From Prevotella sp. (GTDB taxonomy: Bacteria > Bacteroidota > Bacteroidia > Bacteroidales > Bacteroidaceae), in assembly GCA_017548385.1 (NCBI GenBank), contig JAFZAE010000016.1:1-55829 (forward strand): a stretch of DNA of 55,829 nucleotides, read 5' to 3'. Below, piece after piece: positions 44,701 through 52,455 of this stretch. The stretch's first letter is position 1. The number at the start of each line of letters is the position of its first letter. The notes under the pieces are model-generated. The model did no database searches. It was not told where the DNA came from and saw only the letters and a list, made by a program, of their open reading frames with translations. The position numbers were made by a program, and so were the translations under genes.

Positions 44701-44975
44701 CCATCCTGATGACTGTCGTCACCATGATTGCGGGTATGATACCACTCATTATCGCAGGTGGTGCCGGTGCCAATGGCAACCGTGTATTGGCTCTCGGCGT
44801 GGTGGCTGGTATGGCTGTGGGTACACTCGCACTGCTCTATGTAGTGCCCGCCTTCTTCATCGTGTTCCAGAAGCTGCACGAGAAATTCCAGGGAGGTTCC
44901 CCTGAAGTAGCTACTGAAGAGGTTGCCGCCGAGGATGCAGTTATTGAAGATCAATCAAGCGAGATAAAAAAATAA
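41763..44975 (+). CDS. RND efflux pump inner-membrane subunit (AcrB/HAE1 type)
   Basis: 1070 residues, about twelve transmembrane helices in two halves. The start 'MKNNIFINRYVMACAIAIVITLVGFICM' and 'PIEQYPNIAPPTVRVSTSYTGADANTI' are typical. The proton-relay pair Asp405-Asp406 is in 'GTVVDDAIVVVEAV'; the matching Lys is in 'GLLAKTAILITEFASERR'. It is driven by the proton gradient and exports hydrophobic compounds, presumably drugs or bile acids. The next gene on the strand is not the outer-membrane factor but a giant secreted protein; the factor comes two genes later. Confidence 0.96.
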   Translation: MKNNIFINRYVMACAIAIVITLVGFICMSTLPIEQYPNIAPPTVRVSTSYTGADANTIMKAVVQPLEENINGVPGMTYITSSASASGDVSIQVYFEQGTDPDLAAVNVQNRVSRATALLPSEVTKVGVQVMKQQSNILHIGALKSVDGKYDADFIANYIDINVRPRLMRITGVGDVMALGNTYALRIWLKPDVMAQYGLEPNDVFTAIGGQSFVAATGSLGEQSENAYQYSMEYKGTLKTVEEFKDIVLRTSDGGHLLHLGDVAEVEIGAVSYNFTSNIDGKPGTIYMVFQAPGANATEVNARINKLYEELKPTMPAGLEFEILETSDDFLFAAIHNVVETLVIAIILVILVVYFFLQSFKATVIPSLSIIVSLLGTFAIVSLAGFSLNILTLFALVLAIGTVVDDAIVVVEAVMAKLESGISDAREATRQAMSDVSVAVISCTLVFMAVFIPVAFMPGTSGSFFTQFGVTLASAVGLSCVSALTLCPALCAIMMRYSKDGKEKKNLNYYVTKAYTASYNAILKKYKKSVGKFIKRPIISGILLVITAVLLIIFMRGLPSGLVPQEDQGVFFAEVRAPEGCTLHETQEIVKKVEEKVKKIPELESYAVVSGYGMMAGRSGSCYATLIIRLKNWDDRPGMNHNIMLVYGRFAYDCKEIKNAKVIPFQMPQVPGYGSNSSVNLVLQDMNDRNMSEFNVDASKFLAKLNERPEIMMAMSTYSERFPKYQVEVDAPQCDRAGVSPAVVLRTLGAYCGGSYVGNFNQFGKVYRIMANSAPEYRLDPSSLNNIFVKVRGGKMAPISEFVTLKEIVGSASVDHFNLFQSITCGVMTASGYSEGDAHKAIAEVFKETMPNGYGYEYGGMSREVEEAAGSNSTALIYIICVILIYLILASLYNSWFTPMAVLLSVPFGLMGSFGAIWLVSLIKLPGMENNIYLQTGVIMLIGLLAKTAILITEFASERRAQGLSIRDAAFAACEERLRPILMTVVTMIAGMIPLIIAGGAGANGNRVLALGVVAGMAVGTLALLYVVPAFFIVFQKLHEKFQGGSPEVATEEVAAEDAVIEDQSSEIKK

Positions 44976-45183
44976 CTTGACTTTCGCAAGTGAGGAATGG
45001 AAAGGAATAGAAACGTAGTTAAAGGGGAGTTAAAGGGACATTACCCCCGATTTGTTTCGATTTTTGTGTTGAAATCATTGCAATAGCAAGACAATTGTCC
45101 TTTTAACTACCCTTCTATTCTCTTTAACTACTCTTTAACTACAGAGAGTTGAGCGAATGCGAAACTTAAGAAAAATATTATAT
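44976..45183. repeat. Inverted repeat arms after the pump gene
   Basis: The left arm at 45015-45041 (GTAGTTAAAGGGGAGTTAAA then GGGACA) is complementary to the right arm at 45095-45141 (TGTCCTTTTAACTACCC, then CTTTAACTACTCTTTAACTA). The loop is about 55 bp. It could weaken or stop transcription into the next gene. Confidence 0.7.
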
Positions 45184-48100
45184 ATGAGAAAGAATAGTAC
45201 TTTTAAATCATTACTTCTGCTATGCCTGCTATGGGTGGGCATGGGAAGTGTAAGTGCCCAAGAGCAAGGACAATATGCGTGGCATAAGGTAACCAACCTT
45301 TCGGACGTAAAGTCGGATGACCTTGTGCTTTTGGTCGATGAGAGTAAGAACATCGCTCTGCCAAATGACGACGCCTCTTTTACAGGTGTATCTGTAACCA
45401 TCAGCAACTATAAGATTGCCGATGATGTGTCTGATAACATTCAGTGGACATTGACAAAGAATAATGATGGTTCATTCACATTTAAAAGAAGTGACGGCAA
45501 ACCGCTTTATGGAGACGGAACCTCAGGCGCAGAAAGGCTTACAATGATTAGTGGAAGCGCAACTACAAGCGAATTCTATTTTACAAATTATGATTCGGGG
45601 GGTAAGTTGTATTATGAAAATCAGGCAAATTTTAGGCCTGATTATGTCTATTGGGATACCAATAATCAGGCCGGTGTTACAACTATCATTGCAAATGCTG
45701 CCAACTTCACCCTTTACAAGAGGGGAGTGGAGAAATGGAAACTGGTTGACGGAAATGCTATTACCTTAACTGATGGCGACATTGTGGTTGTTGCCGATTT
45801 GGCCTCGGGGATGGCCATGTCGAACGACAAGGCCGACGAAGATCCTGATGCCGTTGATATAGATACATTATTTAATGATGACAAAGACCGACTCGTGGGT
45901 GAAATACCCGAGAAGATTAAGTGGATATATAACACAGCTACCGGCGGTTTCCAATTATCTACGACTACTACGGACGAAGAAAATCAAAGTCAGACAACAA
46001 ACTATCTTTATGCAGACAGCAAGGGTCTGAAAGTAGGAACAGAGACACCTAATGTGTTTGACATTTATTCCCATACAGAGACCGACGATCAAAACAATTC
46101 AACAACTACCGACTACCTGCACATCAAAGTCAGCAACAAGGACTATCTCGCCGGCGTAGAAGAGAGTATGTTCAGCAACACCTGGAAGCTGAAGGAGTTC
46201 AAGAATAACAAGCCCGATAACACCGTGAAGAATACAAGATATGCATTCTTCAAAAGAGTAGTAGATAATAAGAAGGTGATTACCTTGAAGTATAAAGACA
46301 CTAATTATGAGCTTACTGAGGAAAAGTTTAATACATCGATTTCTTTTACTTCCCCTCAATCAGAAGGTGCGGACATAGTTGATATTATTCAGTACTTCAC
46401 TTATACGAGCAGCAATGATGAGATTGCCACAGTTTCTAATAGTGGTGTTCATGGTGCTGTGAGACCTTTAAGGATGGGAATGGTGAAAATCACCGTCAGA
46501 TTGCCCGAAACGGATGATTACGACAAGGCAACAGCCTCTTATACCATACGATTAGATGACGCATCTAAGTGGGGCAGCCGCGCTAAGCCCTTCACACCGT
46601 CGCAAGCCAAGGAACTTGCTGAGAACGGAACTCTTGAAATCAGTGGTGAAATCGTCACGCTTGATCCTGAGTGCTGTTATTATGTGGAAGGTGTCGTGAA
46701 CAAAGTTAATTCTGGTATGATGTCCATGTTCGGCGACTTGGGTCTCGACGAGATGATGGGTGACGACATGGACATGGATGAGCGCATGGGCGACATGGAC
46801 GACTTCGACATGAGCGAGATGGGCGACATGATGGGCGGCATGGACTTCGCTTCTATGATTCCCGGCTTTGGCAGTTCAGAAGGTCTCACCTACTACATCT
46901 CGGATGATGGCACAAAGGACAACCGTCTGAAAGTGGTAAATGGCAGAGGCCTGGCAAAAAATGGCACCTACGCCAATAGCGTGGTTTTTGATGAGCTGAA
47001 AGATTTGAGCCCCGGCGACGAGGTGCTGGTTTATGGTCCGTTAGTCAGCTCCGAGGACAATAATTTGTTTGCAGGTCTGATGGGCGGCGGTGACAACAGC
47101 GAGTCTAAGAAGAAAGCCAAGATTGACGAGCTGAACTATCTGCATAAGCTTGACATGACGCTCCTCGTTCAAGACACTCATACATACACCGATTACAAGA
47201 AGACACTGACTCAGGATCAAGATTTCTTCTATACACTGGCTGAAGGAAAGCCTGCTGTGGGTACGCCACAAACTGCCCAGATTAAGTCTGCCGACGAGGA
47301 GATTGCCAAGTGGATAGTGAACGAAGAGAAAACCGACAGCGTATTTACTGCCATCAATCCAGGAACGACCAAGATTACCGTCAAGATAAAGGTGATAGTT
47401 GTAGCAGACGACCCAGGTACAGATGATAACGAGGAGAAGTCCTACACCATGAAGCGCAAGTTCCAACTTGAGGTGCTGCCAAGAGACAAGGAACCAGATG
47501 GCAAGAATGTGGGCGAATATGTGTTGGCAAGGGATGTCACTACCTTCGAAGAAATTGCTGATTTGCAAAATGAAATCCGCGTGTTAATTGTAGGCACAAG
47601 GACGAAAGACAACAATGGAGAAGCTGAAACAAACCACTATGCTTTAGGCAAAGACGCTTCCGTGATGGGAGGCGGTAAAGGTGGAAAGAACGTGAATATT
47701 TCCACCAGAGAAAGTAACGGCGGCCAGATAGAATATATAAAATTTGAAGATGTGCCAGATAATACCCAGGAGATTATCCTCGAAAAAGAAGGAGGAAACT
47801 GGTATCTCAACGTTGGCAAGGATGAGAATGGCAATAAACTTTACCTCTATGCCTCTGTTAAAGAAGCATCTACCGAAGAGCCATCTGATGACCCCGAGAG
47901 CACCAGCGGATTCAACTTCGATGAGATGATGGAAATGTTTAATCCAAGCTCTGGTTTGAAGGTAGGCACCAAGGAGGCTGTCGGCGACAGCTGTAAGGCG
48001 ACCATCGCAATTGATTATAATAATCATATTGCCACCATCGCATTCCCTATGACAGCAGGCCAGAACAATACCATCATGCTCACCAGCTCTTTCGACATGG

Positions 48101-48861
48101 AATCCATGATGAATATGTTCGGTGGCAATGAAGAAGAAAACAATGATGATCCTAATCAAGAATCTACAGAGGGAACAGGAATGAATTTCGACTTCTTTAT
48201 GGCCTCTTTCAACACTAAGAAAGCAGAAGATGCAGACGGAGAGAAAGCAATTCTGCCTCGCATCTTCGTCTTTAGGCAATATGATGAATACCCAATAGAA
48301 ATAGGTGAAACCAACTGGAAGACAATCGTGAGCGACTATGACGTAAAGCCACAGGATGCTGATTTGGAAGTATACGTGGTGACGAGTGTGGAAGCTGGCA
48401 GCACTATAGGCAGAGCTACATTGGAACGTGTAGAGTATCTCAAGGGTGGAGAACCCTATTTACTGCATAGTCCAAAGGGTGAGTACATCATGAAAAAAAC
48501 TTTTGAAAATGTTCAAAAGCCCGAAGTGAACCTCCTCAAAGTAAGCGACGAAGAGACAACAGGCGAGAAAGGCAACACCACTGTCTATGTGCTTGCCAAG
48601 AAAACCAAAGGTGTGGGCTTCTACCAGTGGATAAATGGAAAGCTTGGTTCTGGCCGCGTCTATCTGTCCGTACCCGCAGAAGTTTCGACGGGTGCTGGTG
48701 AATTCATCTCCTTCGGTGAAGACACAACGGAAATCGAAACCTCTCTACAAGAAAGAGCCACGCAGAAAGCCTCCTACTTCAACCTCAGTGGTCAACGTGT
48801 AAATCATCCCACTAAGAAGGGTATCTATATTACTGACGGTAAAAAAGTTGTTATCAAATAA
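45184..48861 (+). CDS. Giant secreted surface protein with Met/Asp-rich insertions
   Basis: About 1225 residues from the ATG at 45184 (signal to VSAQ; an earlier ATG at 45157 would add 9 residues). It holds an Ig-like/BIG2 region ('SNDEIATVSNSGVHGAVRPLRMGMVKITV'). Next is an OB-fold-like domain ('LEISGEIVTLDPECCYYVEGVVNKV' and, after an insertion, 'LTYYISDDGTKDNRLKVVNG...DLSPGDEVLVYGPL'). The insertion (about 46711-46860) has roughly 15 Met and 12 Asp in 52 residues. Two further Met/Asp-rich stretches lie near 47905 and 48100. The end 'YFNLSGQRVNHPTKKGIYITDGKKVVIK' is a tail typical of Prevotella/Bacteroides secreted proteins. Function is unknown. Confidence 0.75.
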   Translation: MRKNSTFKSLLLLCLLWVGMGSVSAQEQGQYAWHKVTNLSDVKSDDLVLLVDESKNIALPNDDASFTGVSVTISNYKIADDVSDNIQWTLTKNNDGSFTFKRSDGKPLYGDGTSGAERLTMISGSATTSEFYFTNYDSGGKLYYENQANFRPDYVYWDTNNQAGVTTIIANAANFTLYKRGVEKWKLVDGNAITLTDGDIVVVADLASGMAMSNDKADEDPDAVDIDTLFNDDKDRLVGEIPEKIKWIYNTATGGFQLSTTTTDEENQSQTTNYLYADSKGLKVGTETPNVFDIYSHTETDDQNNSTTTDYLHIKVSNKDYLAGVEESMFSNTWKLKEFKNNKPDNTVKNTRYAFFKRVVDNKKVITLKYKDTNYELTEEKFNTSISFTSPQSEGADIVDIIQYFTYTSSNDEIATVSNSGVHGAVRPLRMGMVKITVRLPETDDYDKATASYTIRLDDASKWGSRAKPFTPSQAKELAENGTLEISGEIVTLDPECCYYVEGVVNKVNSGMMSMFGDLGLDEMMGDDMDMDERMGDMDDFDMSEMGDMMGGMDFASMIPGFGSSEGLTYYISDDGTKDNRLKVVNGRGLAKNGTYANSVVFDELKDLSPGDEVLVYGPLVSSEDNNLFAGLMGGGDNSESKKKAKIDELNYLHKLDMTLLVQDTHTYTDYKKTLTQDQDFFYTLAEGKPAVGTPQTAQIKSADEEIAKWIVNEEKTDSVFTAINPGTTKITVKIKVIVVADDPGTDDNEEKSYTMKRKFQLEVLPRDKEPDGKNVGEYVLARDVTTFEEIADLQNEIRVLIVGTRTKDNNGEAETNHYALGKDASVMGGGKGGKNVNISTRESNGGQIEYIKFEDVPDNTQEIILEKEGGNWYLNVGKDENGNKLYLYASVKEASTEEPSDDPESTSGFNFDEMMEMFNPSSGLKVGTKEAVGDSCKATIAIDYNNHIATIAFPMTAGQNNTIMLTSSFDMESMMNMFGGNEEENNDDPNQESTEGTGMNFDFFMASFNTKKAEDADGEKAILPRIFVFRQYDEYPIEIGETNWKTIVSDYDVKPQDADLEVYVVTSVEAGSTIGRATLERVEYLKGGEPYLLHSPKGEYIMKKTFENVQKPEVNLLKVSDEETTGEKGNTTVYVLAKKTKGVGFYQWINGKLGSGRVYLSVPAEVSTGAGEFISFGEDTTEIETSLQERATQKASYFNLSGQRVNHPTKKGIYITDGKKVVIK

Positions 48862-48872
48862 ACACGACCATC

Positions 48873-49079
48873 ATGAATAATTTAAAAAAAGGAAAAATGA
48901 AGAAGATATATTCACGCCCCATGATGGAAACGGAGCAACTCATGGGAATACAGCCTTTGTTAGTGGACTCACTGAAAGTCTTCACAGCTAATAGTGATGA
49001 CAATGAGGTGGACAACCACGATGACCTGCTCTCTGATGAGTCCTGTCTGTGGGATGAAATGGAGGACAGTTTGCATTAA
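48873..49079 (+). CDS. Small acidic peptide in the RND operon, unrecognised
   Basis: 68 residues; the second ATG (48897) gives 60. After 'MKKIYSRPMMETEQLMGIQP' comes 'LLVDSLKVFTANSDDNEVDNHDDLLSDESCLWDEMEDSLH', very acidic with one Cys. It has no obvious signal peptide. Short proteins beginning 'MKK.Y..P..E' often follow large secreted proteins in Bacteroidetes, but I cannot assign a role. It lies 11 bp after the giant protein and 29 bp before the TolC-like gene. Confidence 0.65.
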   Translation: MNNLKKGKMKKIYSRPMMETEQLMGIQPLLVDSLKVFTANSDDNEVDNHDDLLSDESCLWDEMEDSLH

Positions 49080-49108
49080 CAGCAGTAGCTATTCAAAAAT
49101 ACTTCATC

Positions 49109-50536
49109 ATGCGAAAACTGACAAATATCGTTACAACTGCAGCCGTGAGCCTTTTGCTCACGGGCTGCAGCTTGTATAAAGAGATGCATGGAGAATACGA
49201 GTCACAAGCAGTGATTCCCACCAACGCATACGGCACAAGTCAAGATATAAAAGAATATCCGACCAACGGTTCCTTAGCGAACTACTCATGGCGTGAGTTT
49301 TTCACCGACCCATTGTTGCAACAGCTTATCGAACAGGTGTTGGCTCACAACACCGACCTGAACTCAGCCTGCATTGCCGTGGAGAAGAGCGAGGCCTCGT
49401 TGAAAGCCGCCAAGTTGGCCTACTTGCCGTCACTCTACTTCTCACCATCCGGTTCACTGTCGAGTTTTGACTTCGGACCTGTCTCCAAAAGCTATAATAT
49501 GCCGCTTCAACTCAACATGGATATCGACGCATTCGGTTCCATCACCAACAAGAAGCGTGCTGCCAATGCATTGTTGCTACAGGCTCAGGTTCGTGAAGAA
49601 ATAGTACGTGCCAACCTTGTTTCCACTGTGGCTCAGCAATATTATATGTTGCAGCTGCTCGACCATCAGTTGGAGATTCTGACTGCTACCGACAGTTTGT
49701 GGAATGCTTCATTAGAGACAGAGAAAACACTATGGGAAAACGGTAAGATATACTCTACCGCTGTCAACCAAATGGAGTCATCGTATCTCAACGTGAAAAC
49801 CCAGATAGTTGACACACGCCGCAATATACGTAGCGTGGAGAATGCTATCAGCCGTCTGCTGGCCGAAACTCCCCAACACATCAATCGTAGTTACTGGGGC
49901 AGTTCTGCACTGCCCGAGCATCCAGACTCCACCACAGGACAAAGGATGTTCGACACGAAGTTTATTAAGATTGGTGTTCCTGCCGAAGTGTTACAAAACC
50001 GTCCCGACATCCGTCTGGCCAATTTTGCCATGGAGGAAGCTTTCTACAACACCCAGGCTGCCCGTGCGGCATTCTTCCCCAGCATCACGCTACAGGGTGT
50101 CGCCGGATGGACCAACAGAGAAGGAACCGTGAATCCGGGCAAGATATTGCTCAACGCCATGGCTTCACTCACACAGCCCATCTTTGCCCGCGGTACGATA
50201 AAAGCCAATCATAAGATTGCCCAGCTCACTGAGGAAGACCTTCAACGCAAGTATGTTCAAACAGTCATTGATGCTGGCAACCAAGTGAACGAGGCATTGG
50301 CCGACTGTCAGGCTGCACGTGAGAAATATGCTTACTACCATCGTCAGGTGGAAGTGCTGCGTGAAGCCTATATTGGAACCCATGAACTGATGGACAATGG
50401 CAAGTCGAATTATCTCGAGGTGCTTACTGCTCAGGAGTCGCTCCTCAATGCCCAGTTGAGCGAGGCTTTGAATATGTACAATGGTGCCCAGGCTATTATC
50501 GCCCTCTACATTGCTTTAGGTGGAGGAACAAAGTAA
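49109..50536 (+). CDS. TolC/NodT-type outer-membrane efflux lipoprotein
   Basis: 475 residues with a lipoprotein signal ending in LLTGC (Cys20). Repeated coiled-coil and strand segments mark the family: 'LLQQLIEQVLAHNTDLNSACIAVEKSEASLKAAKLAYLPSL' and the matching second half 'RPDIRLANFAMEEAFYNTQAARAAFFPSITL', then 'NYLEVLTAQESLLNAQLSEALNMYNGAQAIIALYIALGGG'. It completes the tripartite pump. The coding sequence of its signal peptide contains a strong hairpin (49137-49170). Confidence 0.93.
   Translation: MRKLTNIVTTAAVSLLLTGCSLYKEMHGEYESQAVIPTNAYGTSQDIKEYPTNGSLANYSWREFFTDPLLQQLIEQVLAHNTDLNSACIAVEKSEASLKAAKLAYLPSLYFSPSGSLSSFDFGPVSKSYNMPLQLNMDIDAFGSITNKKRAANALLLQAQVREEIVRANLVSTVAQQYYMLQLLDHQLEILTATDSLWNASLETEKTLWENGKIYSTAVNQMESSYLNVKTQIVDTRRNIRSVENAISRLLAETPQHINRSYWGSSALPEHPDSTTGQRMFDTKFIKIGVPAEVLQNRPDIRLANFAMEEAFYNTQAARAAFFPSITLQGVAGWTNREGTVNPGKILLNAMASLTQPIFARGTIKANHKIAQLTEEDLQRKYVQTVIDAGNQVNEALADCQAAREKYAYYHRQVEVLREAYIGTHELMDNGKSNYLEVLTAQESLLNAQLSEALNMYNGAQAIIALYIALGGGTK
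49137..49170 (+). promoter_or_regulatory. Strong hairpin inside the start of the tolC-like gene
   Basis: CTGCAGCCGTGAGC (49137-49150) pairs with GCTCACGGGCTGCAG (49156-49170) around CTTTT, with one bulged G. A 14-bp stem 28 bases after the start codon could slow translation or end some transcripts. Confidence 0.55.
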
Positions 50537-50647
50537 CTTTCTTTCAAGGAGTTATGAAGAGGAGTTATAAGGGAGATAAGATGAGCTTTAGATTATTATC
50601 AATTCTATAACTTCTCTTTTAACTATTGCTTAAGTATATCATATTTT
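50537..50647. other. Short gap with 'GGAGTTATAAGGG' units
   Basis: Two 'GGAGTTATGAAGA'/'GGAGTTATAAGGG' units follow the tolC-like stop (about 50549-50573), the same family as the array at 40130. No clear promoter for the antiporter is seen. Confidence 0.45.
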
Positions 50648-52375
50648 ATGTCTGAGCTTGAACCCCTAATTGCTGATTTAGCGCTCATACTCATTTGTGC
50701 CGGTGCCATGACGCTGCTTTTCAAGCGGCTGAAACAGCCTGTGGTATTAGGCTATATCGTGGCAGGATTTCTCGCCTCACCCAATATGCCATATATGCCC
50801 AGTGTCACCGATTTACACGGCATACACTTATGGAGTGAAATAGGCGTTATTTTCTTGCTTTTTGCGTTAGGTCTGGAGTTTTCATTCCGCAAAATCCTTA
50901 GGATGGGTGCGGCGCCCATTATCGCCGCCTGTGCTGTCATCATGGGGATGATGCTTGTCGGTATGTCAGTGGCACAGCTTTTTGGATGGAGCCAGATGGA
51001 CTGCATCTACTTGGGTGGCATGTTGGCCATGTCATCCACCACCATCATCTTCAAGGCGTTTGACGACATGGGGTTACGGGATAAACGCTTCGCAAGCCTC
51101 GTACTCAGTGTGCTCATCATCGAGGATATCCTGGCCATCGTGCTCATGGTGATGCTCTCCACACTGGCCGTAAGCAAAGAGTTCGAGGGAACACAGATGC
51201 TGATGAGCATCTTGAAATTGGCGTTCTTCCTCGTTCTCTGGTTCGTCGTTGGCATCTACCTCATTCCATTGTTCCTAAGGAAGACCCGGAAACTGATGAG
51301 CAACGAGACGCTGCTCATTACGTCCCTGGCACTTTGCTTCGGCATGGTCGTCGTGGCTTCTGCCGTGGGGTTCTCTGCTGCTTTTGGTGCTTTCATCATG
51401 GGAAGCATCATGGCCGAGACCGTAGAGAAAGAGCAGATTGAGCACCTGGTCAGTCCAGTGAAAGATCTCTTCGGTGCCATCTTCTTTGTGTCCGTCGGTA
51501 TGATGGTTGATGTAAACCTCATCGCCGAGTACATCGTGCCCATCCTCTGCATCGTTGTTGCCATTATGCTGGGTCAGACCATATTGAGCACGTGCGGATT
51601 CCTTTTGGCAGGACAGCCGCTGAAGACCGCCATGCAGTGTTCGTTCTCGCTGACACAGATTGGCGAGTTTGCGTTTATCCTGGCCACCCTTGGTACATCG
51701 CTACATGTCACCAGTGATTTCCTCTACCCCATTGTCGTGGCAGTATCTGTCTTCACGACTTTTACCACGCCATATATGATTCGTCTGGCCGAACCAGCCT
51801 ATGCAGTTGTGGAGCGAGTCATGCCCCAAAGATGGCGTAGTAAACTACAGGACTATGCCGAGGCCTCCAACGATGAAATACCCGAGAGCGGTGAGCAGCA
51901 GAACCGTTGGAAATCCCATCTGAAAAGCGTCGCTGTTACCGTTGGTATCCACAGTGTCCTTTGTATGGCCATTATTGCGCTTGTGCTCTACTTTGGCAAG
52001 CCTTTTATATCCAATCTTATTCCTGCCCCTTGGGACGGCATAGTCACTGCGCTCATCACCCTTATTCTCATTGCCCCCTTCCTGTGGATGCTCATGCGAC
52101 AGGGTGACAGCGACAACACCCGCGCGCTCTGGAACGACAACCGCTTCAGCCAAGCCAAACTCGTCGCCCTGCAGTTCCTGAGGCTGTTCATCGCAGCAGC
52201 TTTCGTCAGCTACATCCTTGGCCACACCATTCACTGGGGGTACACGCCCGGCATTCTCATCGTCCTTGCCATCATCTTCAGCATAGCCTTCTCGCCACGC
52301 CTCCGTAAACGCAGCGAGCAGATCAACCAGACATTCACAGAGAACCTTATACAACGCGAAACCACGGAGCAGTGA
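50648..52375 (+). CDS. KefB-type cation:proton antiporter (CPA2)
   Basis: 575 residues. About twelve transmembrane helices cover the first 400 residues, with CPA2 features such as 'LKQPVVLGYIVAGFLASPNMP', 'EIGVIFLLFALGLEFSF', 'AMSSTTIIFKAFDDMG' and 'GAFIMGSIMAETVEKEQIEHLVSPVKDLFGAIFFVSVGMMVD'. Two or three more helices follow a soluble linker ('RSKLQDYAEASNDEIPESGEQQNRW'). There is no TrkA-N nucleotide domain as in full KefB/KefC, so control must be different. It exchanges K+ or Na+ for protons. It converges on hsdR. Confidence 0.9.
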   Translation: MSELEPLIADLALILICAGAMTLLFKRLKQPVVLGYIVAGFLASPNMPYMPSVTDLHGIHLWSEIGVIFLLFALGLEFSFRKILRMGAAPIIAACAVIMGMMLVGMSVAQLFGWSQMDCIYLGGMLAMSSTTIIFKAFDDMGLRDKRFASLVLSVLIIEDILAIVLMVMLSTLAVSKEFEGTQMLMSILKLAFFLVLWFVVGIYLIPLFLRKTRKLMSNETLLITSLALCFGMVVVASAVGFSAAFGAFIMGSIMAETVEKEQIEHLVSPVKDLFGAIFFVSVGMMVDVNLIAEYIVPILCIVVAIMLGQTILSTCGFLLAGQPLKTAMQCSFSLTQIGEFAFILATLGTSLHVTSDFLYPIVVAVSVFTTFTTPYMIRLAEPAYAVVERVMPQRWRSKLQDYAEASNDEIPESGEQQNRWKSHLKSVAVTVGIHSVLCMAIIALVLYFGKPFISNLIPAPWDGIVTALITLILIAPFLWMLMRQGDSDNTRALWNDNRFSQAKLVALQFLRLFIAAAFVSYILGHTIHWGYTPGILIVLAIIFSIAFSPRLRKRSEQINQTFTENLIQRETTEQ

Positions 52376-52455
52376 GCGCAAAATGATGCTCGCATCGATT
52401 TTGCCGAGTCGCGAGGTGATACAACGAAGTTAAATCTAATGAATAAAGTCGTTAA

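Noticed and set aside
47041-48279. Long minus-strand frames opposite the giant secreted protein
   Set aside because: They mirror a low-complexity, in-frame coding region with a clear signal peptide and C-terminal tail on the plus strand.
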